Assembly: GCA_036852015.1 (NCBI GenBank) | Contig: JAANDG010000238.1 | Span: 67,001-131,000 of the forward strand | Origin: Pelodera strongyloides | Taxonomy: Eukaryota > Nematoda > Chromadorea > Rhabditida > Rhabditidae | Length of the DNA: 64,000 nucleotides | Direction of reading: 5' to 3' | Part shown: positions 60,160 to 64,000 of the stretch, one piece after another | How positions within the stretch are numbered: position 1 is the first letter of the stretch | Layout: every line of letters starts with the position of its first letter | Position numbers and translations under genes: made by a program | The notes under the pieces: model-generated | Seen by the model: only the letters and a program-made list of their open reading frames with translations | Told to the model about the DNA's origin: nothing | Databases searched by the model: none

Positions 60160-62674
60160 AGAAGAAATAAAAAATAGAAAGGGAGAAGAAAGGTAGAAGA
60201 AAGAGAAGAAAGACAAGAAAGAGAAGAAAGGGAGAAGAAAGAGAAGAAAGGCAGAAGAAATATAGGAAGAAAGTGGGCAGAATAAAGAAAGTTAGAAGTA
60301 AGAAAGGTAATAAGAATAAAGATAATAAATTAAATAGAAGAAATTAATAAGTAAATAAAATAAGAAGGGATAAGAAAGAAATAAATTAAATAAAGATAAT
60401 AAGATTTAATAAAGAATGAAATTTTGAGAAAATCATTTGGAGATAATTCGTCAAAAATAAAAGAAAAATAAAAAAAAAAAAAAAAAATATTATAAATATA
60501 ATAATTTTATCTTTAAAAACTTATATAATATATAAATGTATAATAAATATAATAAATGATAATAAATTATTTTTTTATAATAAATAAATATAAAAATATA
60601 ATAAATTTATATAAATATAGATAAATTAATACTTATAATAATTTTATAATTTATAATAAGTTTTAATAAATATAATAAATTTATAATAAATATAAAAGTT
60701 TATAAAAAAATATAATAAGTTATAAAAAATTAATAAATTGTCTACTTTGGTGGTTTGCCCGCATCTGTAGCCGATATGTTGAACACGTAGAGATCCTTAT
60801 TTTCTCGATCCAGCGGTTTTAGCAATTCCAATATCAATAAATTATCGTGTGCGTCACTGTGCACCGATTTGAACACATCGTCAACATCCGAATTTATAAT
60901 TTTGTATTCCTTGACCAAGCCTGCAATTCGGTTTCTCATTTTATAAATTTGTTACACAAGGATCAGGCGATCAGGCGCACGAAAAAAATATTATGAAGTT
61001 TCCCAAGTTATCGAATATGATGAGTAGTAGGGTAGTATGCATTTACAATAGTTACAAGGCATTGATTCGGAAACGACACGTTTATTACCAAAATCACGAT
61101 GCTGACTGGATCATGCATTCCTGAGGCCATATTCACCACGCCGATTCCCTCGGGGAAATAGTCCCTGGGGACACGAAATAGTATTCTAATGCGAGACACG
61201 CAGAGAAAAAGAAGGGGAATTCCCCATGGGGAATTGAGTGGTGAATATGCCCTCTGGTGCGAAACCTAAGGGGTATGCTTACTTTTTCCTTTTACTTGCT
61301 AGCATAGAGAAAAGTTATGACATTACCATTATCCCCTACGTCAGCATCAGTGGCCGACTGCAGGACAATCTGAGTACCGATAGCTGCGGACTCAGGTATA
61401 GAGAGTTTCTGAATACATATGATTATTGTTTATTTTAGAAAAACTCAAATAATTATGGTTTTTAGTCTATTAACTGGGTTATCAGGCTTGTTCCGTTGAC
61501 GTCATATCATGTAGCGTGTTTTATTCTTCACGTCGCTACATTTCTCATTTTCAATACGCGTCTAAATCTGACCACAGGGAGTGAGGGAGAGAGAGAGGCG
61601 AAGAGAGAGAGAGTGAGAGAGAAAGATTCGAAGTGTGAGTCCGACTCGAAACCATACAATAGTTGAATCATCAGCTGACAATTGAATAATTGGACGGGTA
61701 ATTGTGCCGTCTCTATGCCATCTTTTTATTGGTGTTCCAAAAAAGACCGCCGTCTAGAGTGACAATAATAGTACAAAGGATCTGGTCTAATAGGTTTCGG
61801 AACGTGTCACACACCATTGGATTCTACTCACGTGTGAGAATGGGTGGTCGGAATTGGTGTGTAGGAAATCAACAAGATGATACAGGAAATGAGCTGATAT
61901 GAGTATTCCAGAAAACGAGCTTTTGGTCTACACATAGTGAATGGAAACAGTGCTCAATAATGAACGAATCAAACAATCAATATTGAGAACAATCAGATAC
62001 AAGAACGAGTTTTCCATCGAGAAATAGAGAGCATTTATGAATTATGTACATAAATCGAGCCGCGAAGAAGTGAGAAATATTGCAACACATACATAGGGTG
62101 CAAAGATAACCATGATTCTACGAACAAAACAGAACAAATTGAAATACAAATTGGAAATAAGCGTAAGCTAGTTGAGGCTTGTAAATTTATTAAAAATGTA
62201 ACAACCTGGAAGGGAGTCGGAAACCTCGGAGCATTATCGTTCACATCATCAGTGTCGATGTTTATGTGAATAAGAGATGGTGGATCGCCGAGTAGTAGTA
62301 GATTTATAGACGACGTTTTCTCCCGGTCGACGGGCCGGGCTAAGGTTAGCTGAAATACAATCAAGGTTAGGCTTATACTAAAATTGTCTAGCAGAAAATT
62401 CGTAGACTAGAAGCTGCCAGTTATACTGATAACTACTGTATACTACTTGCAATGATAGAGAAACAAATGCTAATTGTAAGTCTTATACGACTCGGATAGA
62501 AGGGAACGGGAGATCGGATATTACAGTAAATGTGTACAAATCGCAATATTGTAAAAATATAAACAACCTTTCCCGTCTTCAGGTCTATGCTAATCGCATC
62601 GTTCCATTTTGATATGGAATATGAATACGAATTTTGTAATTTGACCGTTCCGATTGGTGAACCCGGCTCGGAAT
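22024..62674 (-). CDS. cdh-4: Fat-like cadherin, 3' part (probable cdh-4 orthologue), 90 exons
   Basis: A giant single-pass adhesion receptor. The model joins 90 exons between 62674 and 22024 with matching phase at every junction (about 12.74 kb coding, about 4,245 residues). Domain order is roughly 30 cadherin repeats, a juxtamembrane alpha/beta domain, EGF-like modules, laminin G, EGF, laminin G, a transmembrane helix and a tail of about 114 residues. That order and repeat number define the Fat-like group. From general knowledge the C. elegans member with about 32 repeats is CDH-4, while CDH-3 has fewer, hence the symbol. CDH-4 is known for neuronal and pharyngeal morphogenesis roles. The first exon here starts mid-repeat, so the signal peptide and N-terminal repeat(s) lie past 64 kb. 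Exons are listed in the block entries below. Intron density is far higher than I would expect for C. elegans. Confidence 0.85.
22449..22614. repeat. Near-perfect hairpin element of about 165 bp in the cadherin tail intron
   Basis: GCGAAATGCCAGCTCCTTTGG pairs with CCAAAGGAGCTGGCATTTCGC across a loop near GCCGTGG; almost the whole element pairs. Second copy at 14652-14819. Lies between exons 88 and 89, so it would be transcribed as a long hairpin. Confidence 0.8.
22812..22980 (-). other. Conserved open frame continuing from cadherin exon 88
   Basis: Reading through the exon 88 donor (AC|GTATGAAAG) the frame stays open for 56 more codons: ..YERALPVDQFYELPECPVC.. then VILNM followed by WLRLRLRLRL and a stop. 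The first 43 codons are conserved in the duplicate at about 15936-16060 at about 97 percent, above the surrounding intron. In the duplicate the frame stops right after VILNM. This could be an alternative, intron-retained C-terminus. The usual splice to exon 89 fits equally well, so both may occur. Confidence 0.45.
22825..22852. repeat. Interstitial telomeric repeat (TTAGGC)n
   Basis: About 4.7 copies of GCCTAA, the complement of the nematode telomere repeat. It sits exactly where the duplicate copy has its stop codon and polyadenylation signal. Confidence 0.85.
23265..23490 (-). other. tRNA-like sequence in a cadherin tail intron
   Basis: On the minus strand at 23412-23492 GGCTCGTATGGCCTAATGGG and GGGATTCGATCCC resemble the A and B boxes of a tRNA, with T-arm-like pairing. 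The acceptor stem has at least two mismatches and the D stem fails, so it is more likely a tRNA relic or SINE head than a tRNA gene. Confidence 0.45.
23888..24023 (-). CDS. Cadherin gene exon 86: transmembrane helix
   Basis: Encodes GCHLTPSNIWKH, then a 23-residue hydrophobic segment (AALAVAAASGVVLL.. to ..FVGL), then RFWKKTPKG as the basic stop-transfer on the cytoplasmic side. This is type I topology with the adhesive part outside. Phases 1 and 2 at its ends match exons 85 and 87. Confidence 0.88.
24259..26148 (-). CDS. Cadherin gene exons 81-85: laminin G 2
   Basis: Exons: 26148-25991, 25742-25611, 24990-24847, 24626-24552, 24433-24259. Sequence landmarks are RYPSYFKKYSASEVYSY, QWIELEFRTELDNLTLLHLD, VQFQIDGRGKEAKSSVNLPAL, ITVGGVSDRVVG and SFTGCLRRLVINNQAQNL. 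The final Gly-Cys-Leu-Arg-Arg-Leu-x-Ile-Asn motif closes the domain just before the membrane. Exon 81 uses an atypical acceptor (CCTAAAG), the least certain splice site of the model, but phase and domain continuity support it. Confidence 0.78.
24470..24512. repeat. CT microsatellite
   Basis: (CT)n with CCCT interruptions in a laminin G 2 intron; reads (GA)n in the transcript. Confidence 0.75.
25040..25190 (+). repeat. Dispersed repeat of about 150 bp
   Basis: Shares CGAGCAATTTGTCATCTGG, CTACTGCTCAGGACCTCTGCG, TTGAATAAAGGTG and CTTGAAGCGTAAAACAAATT with 33620-33770 and, reversed, 57545-57700. It lacks inverted ends and has no open frame. Confidence 0.7.
25921..25962. repeat. Interstitial telomeric repeat (TTAGGC)n, second array
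   Basis: About seven copies of GCCTAA with one variant unit (GCCCAA), in the intron 3' of exon 81, directly beside its donor site (25991). Together with 22825-22852 it gives two telomeric arrays within 3.1 kb. Confidence 0.85.
26365..28409 (-). CDS. Cadherin gene exons 75-80: laminin G 1 and EGF module 5
   Basis: Exons: 28409-28250, 27966-27859, 27524-27446, 27046-26976, 26708-26578, 26450-26365. Laminin G strands include VHTFSFQMRS, RRRWVAISSGKLIING, VNDGQWKRVNIDL, LHFGSLEE and SPHFIGCIREVIINN (the conserved Gly-Cys-Ile ending). Two short exons (27446-27524 and 26976-27046) have non-classical acceptors (TTTAAG and GCCAAG) but are needed for frame and domain completeness. The last exons give an EGF module (CYDGAC..CICREGFEAKNC). 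Confidence 0.78.
27646..27828. repeat. GCGAAATACCGG-family element in a laminin G 1 intron
   Basis: TTAAAGCGAAATACCGGCTGG to CCAGCCGGTATTTCGCTTTAA: intact ends and TTAA on both sides, between exons 76 and 77. Confidence 0.8.
28250..29517 (-). CDS. Cadherin gene exons 72-75: EGF-like modules 1-4
   Basis: Exons: 29517-29372, 29213-29045, 28740-28565, 28409-28250. Module 1 spans exons 72-73 (LCSLHPSCLHNGTC.. to CQCVEPYSGKRC). Module 2 runs CQRKSDCSSRNGSSC..CRCEKGYSGLFC. Module 3 is of the calcium-binding type, starting DVDECEKNPC and containing CLNVPGSYKCLC. Module 4 is CNKSNCLQGKC..CECFDGYSGEQC. Glycine-aromatic-serine-glycine turns and six-cysteine spacing are intact, and the frame of exon 72 was chosen because only it gives the EGF cysteines. 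Exon 75 then enters the first laminin G domain. Confidence 0.88.
29715..30705 (-). CDS. Cadherin gene exons 70-71: pre-EGF juxtamembrane domain
   Basis: Exon 70 spans 30705-30487 (donor GTGGGTTTC) and exon 71 29876-29715. A longer version of exon 70 ending at 30457 keeps the frame but would take its donor from inside a TTAA element (30068-30467), so the shorter end is preferred. The sequence (..VRKVEDLSNTLKLTIRGQ.., then VVGLKLTDRN and DVLNAFAERMKDHLNIDL) resembles the alpha/beta domain that follows the last cadherin repeat in Fat proteins, where an acidic helix packs on a sheet. Assignment rests on position and pattern, not on a search. Confidence 0.65.
30068..30467. repeat. TTAA-flanked element ending at a cadherin exon
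   Basis: TTAAAGGGAATGTCAAGCC at the left and GCATGCCC-type CACATGCCCTTTAA at the right. It includes a GC-rich hairpin near 30298-30333 (CGCCGCAACGCAC..GTGCGTTGCGGCG). The right boundary lies 20 bp from the preferred donor of exon 70. Confidence 0.6.
30923..36186 (-). CDS. Cadherin gene exons 59-69: degenerate membrane-proximal repeats
   Basis: Exons: 36186-36022, 35778-35608, 35380-35190, 34582-34342, 34061-33843, 33224-33007, 32606-32420, 32276-32115, 31744-31628, 31412-31230, 31030-30923. After KATDVDAGENARITY in exon 59 no DxNDN linker is seen. Roughly five repeats' worth of sequence keeps cadherin-like beta patterns (FEKRRQFKIPITV-type, SLVYVYIVDVVDQED) and paired cysteines (exons 61, 63, 66). 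They are probably calcium-independent, bendable or disulfide-stabilised modules. Limits of individual repeats are uncertain here although exon phases are all consistent. Confidence 0.75.
31901..32092. repeat. GCGAAATACCGG-family element in a cadherin intron
   Basis: TTAAAGCGAAATACCGG to CCGGCCGATATTTTGCTTTAA; ends 22 bp short of exon 66. Confidence 0.75.
32813..32996. repeat. Diverged GCGAAATACCGG-family element
   Basis: TTAAAGCGGTATGACACCC to GGCCGTTATATCGCTTCAA, with the shared interior (CATTTGCAT, TTTATTCTAATT). It ends about 10 bp from the exon 64 donor. Confidence 0.55.
33620..33770 (+). repeat. Dispersed repeat of about 150 bp
   Basis: Same family and orientation as 25040-25190 (CGAGCAATTTGTCTTCTGG, CTACTGCTCAGGACCTCTGCG). 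In the intron between exons 63 and 64. Confidence 0.7.
34744..35031. repeat. Foldback element with arms of about 58 bp
   Basis: GATGGCCTGTCCATG and CATGGACATGCCATT begin complementary arms containing CGCACTTGCGAAAATGACAA and its complement, separated by about 170 bp. Intron between exons 61 and 62. Not obviously TTAA-flanked. Confidence 0.7.
36407..44392 (-). CDS. Cadherin gene exons 37-58: canonical repeats
   Basis: Exons: 44392-44268, 44023-43953, 43835-43677, 43463-43289, 43128-43065, 42828-42721, 42472-42299, 42194-42040, 41767-41659, 41410-41237, 41042-40849, 40513-40379, 40152-40034, 39810-39685, 39282-39116, 38766-38645, 38372-38231, 37921-37730, 37579-37505, 37226-37116, 36880-36743, 36550-36407. 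About nine repeats with good linkers in most: DENDNAPVL, DVNDNAPKF, DVNDEDPTF, DLNDNTPIF, DQNDNTPMI, DVNDCAPEF, DEDDNPPKF, DVNDNPPIF. LDRE strands (exons 39, 46, 53, 57) and DAD/DDG calcium motifs are also plain. This is the most typical cadherin stretch of the protein. Confidence 0.88.
37610..37682. repeat. CT microsatellite
   Basis: (CT)n interrupted tract beginning 30 bp 5' of exon 55 in transcript order; polypurine in the pre-mRNA. Confidence 0.75.
39331..39511. repeat. GCGAAATACCGG-family element in a cadherin intron
   Basis: TTAAAGAGAAACAACGGCCGG to CCGACCGGTATTTCGCTTTAA, between exons 50 and 51; most similar to the copy at 556-736. Confidence 0.75.
44579..49644 (-). CDS. Cadherin gene exons 26-36: weakly conserved middle repeats
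   Basis: Exons: 49644-49445, 48576-48487, 48202-48035, 47316-47219, 47127-46992, 46764-46576, 46220-46139, 45413-45295, 45170-45074, 44958-44860, 44673-44579. About five repeats. DILDVNDNYPV-type linker appears once (ILDVNDNYPVC, exon 28); elsewhere the linker motifs are absent while strand patterns such as FLVNSKTGEITVAKPIE (exon 33) and FISIERDTGILRSRITFDRE (exon 36) persist. The extra cysteines in exon 28 (VCNCQ, INCLD) may form a local disulfide. Several introns contain palindromic TTAA elements. Confidence 0.8.
45598..45929. repeat. AGGGTCAGGCCC-family TTAA element with a shortened centre
   Basis: TTAAAGTCAGGCCCATTTC to GAAATGGGGCTGACCTTAA. Arms are intact but the centre is shortened relative to 17382-17795. 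Intron between exons 32 and 33. Confidence 0.75.
48615..49029. repeat. AGGGTCAGGCCC-family TTAA element, nearly perfect palindrome
   Basis: TTAAAGGGTCAGGCCCATTTC to GAAATGGGCCTGACCCTTTAA; 415 bp, close in length to the paralog 3 insertion. Intron between exons 26 and 27. Confidence 0.82.
49330..49420 (-). other. tRNA-like GC-rich sequence
   Basis: Minus strand reads ..CTATCGCTATGGCAAGCGCC.. then CCGTTCGATCCGG, a B-box-like motif, in an otherwise AT-rich intron. Stems do not fold as a tRNA. Compare 11760-11830, 13200-13275 and 23412-23492. Confidence 0.35.
49663..50111. repeat. Long palindromic TTAA element (AGGGACGGGCCCATC family)
   Basis: Near-identical to 10612-11059, differing at few positions, and internally palindromic over almost 450 bp. 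Intron between exons 25 and 26. Confidence 0.82.
50420..55808 (-). CDS. Cadherin gene exons 14-25
   Basis: Exons: 55808-55693, 55536-55452, 55289-55209, 54856-54710, 54351-54184, 53424-53286, 53096-52956, 52668-52562, 52247-52176, 51968-51824, 51602-51393, 51199-50420. About seven repeats. Canonical linkers are DVNDNKPYF (exon 16), VDTNDNAPQC (exon 24) and VTDVNDNVPEF (exon 25). The linkers in exons 18, 20 and 22 lack the DxNDN core (VATGIAPVF, VKRTPQPPKF, VIDDEVE), so calcium binding there is doubtful. Exon 25 is 780 bp, more than five times the average exon, and holds more than two repeats uninterrupted. Confidence 0.85.
53455..53941. repeat. TTAA palindrome of 487 bp (AGGGATAGGTTCACC family)
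   Basis: TTAAAGGGATAGGTTCACCTC to GAGATGAACCTATCCCTTTAA with arms of about 210 bp. Ends resemble the 4544-4989 family (AGGGATGGGTTCACG) but interiors differ. Intron between exons 18 and 19. Confidence 0.82.
56070..56205. repeat. AAT microsatellites
   Basis: Two (AATAAT)n runs, near 56073-56095 and 56186-56203, flank sequence similar to that near 45940-46000 (TTATTACACCACAAAGGTGCGC). A short dispersed repeat in inverse orientation. Confidence 0.6.
56459..62674 (-). CDS. Cadherin gene exons 1-13: N-terminal repeats
   Basis: Exons (5' to 3'): 62674-62568, 62349-62206, 61408-61327, 60920-60746, 59656-59565, 59349-59213, 58939-58867, 58613-58532, 58400-58297, 58113-57935, 57489-57306, 56812-56712, 56590-56459. 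They encode about five repeats. Calcium-binding linkers are clear as DDVNDNAPRF (about 62230), DVLDVNDNAPTF (about 59610) and DVNDHIPSF (about 56550). DATDADLGENGRISYEI (exon 6) and LDRENKDLYVFNISATDAG (exon 4) are textbook cadherin strands. Exon 7 carries an unusual CC..C..C cluster (ASSCCGTQPCDEC). One linker is degenerate (NENQHDPEINF). Intron 4 holds a 930-bp low-complexity tract. Confidence 0.85.
57067..57194. repeat. GGGGTTTCCAAGTAT-family element, short form
   Basis: GGGTTTGCAAGTATGC to GATATTTGCAAATCCCC; internal AACACGAGAATATTTTTTTAA matches 20103-20261. Confidence 0.65.
57545..57700 (-). repeat. Dispersed repeat of about 150 bp, reverse orientation
   Basis: GTTTTACGCTTCAAGAGCG, TTGCTTATGACATG, CAGAGGTCCTGAGCAGTAG and AAATTGCTCGACGTCTTCGG are the complement of 25040-25190. 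Confidence 0.7.
58435..58735. repeat. Two CT-rich tracts flanking exon 8
   Basis: (CT)n at about 58440-58502 and a TCTC/CTTTCT mix at about 58640-58735 bracket exon 8 (58532-58613); polypurine in the transcript on both sides of the exon. Confidence 0.7.
59815..60740. repeat. Low-complexity tract of about 930 bp in cadherin intron 4
   Basis: Three segments: (AATAATAT)-like A/T sequence to about 59960, then strand-asymmetric GAAGAAA-type purines including about 37 A in a row at 60121-60157, then A/T sequence again to the exon 4 donor at 60746. It contains almost no C. No gene. Confidence 0.8.
61565..61625. repeat. GA microsatellite
   Basis: (GA)n tract in the intron between exons 2 and 3, of opposite strand polarity to the CT tracts elsewhere in the gene. 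Confidence 0.7.
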
Positions 62675-64000
62675 CTGAAATCGTATTGTATTTCTAAAGA
62701 ATTCATCGGTATAGAATTTGTCATCTGGAACTGACTCGTCGTGTAGTGCTCAAGACTAGAGTTTGGCCTCGCGATAAGACGATACGCGGTTTTCCGACAG
62801 TTGGCGGAAATGGCCCACCACTTTCCGGAAACGATAATTTTGCCGTTTGCCGCCAACAATTTTTTTCCGATACGGCTACAAAAGCGTTATTTTTTCTGAT
62901 CGGAAACAAAAATTATCGCGAAGGAAAAGCTTTATTCAAGACCCCTGCGGAACAATACATAAGCTTCGAGCGCGAGAGCTCTTCAAGCGTAAAACAAATT
63001 TAAAAAATTTAAATTTGGTGTTCTTTTATAATTATTAAAAAAAGCCAAAAAGCCCATCTTTCTTGGAAAATGTATACAATGACTACGTTTCACAGCTATT
63101 ATAACATGATCTGTAATACAATGACATACTAACACTATGTTCGTTATGCAAGCTCATGATTTTTCAAATTAATTATGGTTCGCCTTTGCCATTTATACCT
63201 CTACCCCTAAGACCGTTTTTTCGAAATTTTTATGATTTCTTTGGATTATCGATCCGCTATAGGCTATAGATTTTTTTTATTATAGGATTTTTTATTTTTT
63301 GTTTATTTTACCGAACTTTGTGGATGCTCCAATAATTAAATTTTTTACGTCAATTGATTAAAGTTCATAAAAAACGAATGTTTAACGTTCTCTCACAACA
63401 AACAAATATTTTGTTGATTCCGGTAAACATTTTAAAAGGAAAGTAATCATTGCTTGAGTCAACGATAATTTGTCTCCCTTTTTCCATCGATCTGTTTCAT
63501 AGAAACGTTAAATGAGCGCTATTATGGGCTGCGGACGTTAATTGGGGGATTTTCTCAAAAAAATTGCATTCTAGCTAGCAATTGAAGCAACAGACCGAGT
63601 GAATAAAATAGAGCCGCGAGCTTGTTCAATAAAGTAAGGGGTTTAATTCGTAGATGATTTACGTAACAATAGCATGGTGTTGCGCGAACAAAGGAATATA
63701 ACAATTGTGGGCACTTCAGATATGAGATCAAGTAAGGCTTCCCTACAGATCAAGAAACAAATACAATGATACAGTGACAAGTTCTCATAAACATGTTATG
63801 AATATGAAATGAAAGATTTAAAAGAACTATTTATCAACATAAATGTCACACAGTATGTTGGATATTGAATAATAAATTACGATAAATGTCGAGGAAAAAC
63901 ACTAGAAATTCATAGAACACTGAAACAAGAAATACAATGAATAATTCGTACATAAATTTTAAGCAAAAAGAAATAAGCATAAAAACACATAAAATGACTT
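62675..64000. other. Cadherin 5' intron (no exon seen)
   Basis: The first supported exon begins mid-repeat in phase 1 at 62674, so further 5' exons must exist, but none is convincing up to 64000. The stretch has a partial copy of the 150-bp dispersed repeat (about 62718-62760 and 62960-63000) with an inserted palindrome between (62775-62930; TCCGACAGTTGGCGGAAATG), then plain AT-rich DNA. Confidence 0.5.

Noticed and set aside
59965..60216. 83-codon minus-strand frame rich in Phe, Leu and Ser
   Set aside because: Translation of the purine/poly-A low-complexity tract.

Overview
The window looks like a rhabditid-type nematode chromosome. Introns are short and end in TTTCAG, small secreted-protein genes carry acceptor-like sites next to their start codons (as with spliced-leader trans-splicing), short arrays of TTAGGC (the nematode telomere repeat) occur inside the chromosome, and many palindromic miniature elements sit at TTAA sites. 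The species cannot be fixed from sequence alone. Every gene I can support lies on the minus strand.

The right two thirds (22.0-62.7 kb) is one very large gene, the 3' part of a Fat-like cadherin, most probably the cdh-4 orthologue. I could join 90 exons with a consistent reading phase at every junction, about 4,245 codons. They encode roughly 30 cadherin repeats, a pre-EGF juxtamembrane domain, five EGF-like modules, two laminin-G domains, one transmembrane helix and a tail of about 114 residues. The 5' end lies beyond 64 kb.

The left third is an array of small secreted-protein genes. At 0.9 and 3.9 kb there is a tandem pair of two-exon genes for 62-68 residue proteins with a signal peptide and six cysteines. 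From 6.5 to 20.0 kb three paralogs of about 200 residues share four exons with identical phases, a signal peptide and a C-terminal CELC motif. I do not recognise this family. The third copy is broken by a 410-bp TTAA-flanked element inside exon 3. The middle copy has lost two specific cysteines together, which suggests they form one disulfide. Conserved blocks upstream of the start codons indicate that promoters were duplicated with the genes.

Between paralogs 2 and 3 lies a duplicated fragment of the cadherin gene's 3' end. Comparing it with the parent shows a conserved open reading frame just downstream of a tail exon of the cadherin, possibly an alternative C-terminus. In the parent copy this frame now runs into telomeric repeats.

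The rest is repeats: several families of inverted-repeat elements, most flanked by TTAA, in intergenic DNA and introns; a second family with GGGGTTTCCAAGTAT ends; a dispersed repeat of about 150 bp; sequences resembling tRNA promoter boxes; and low-complexity tracts, including about 930 bp of AT/purine-rich DNA in one cadherin intron. No rRNA gene, CRISPR array or confident tRNA was seen.
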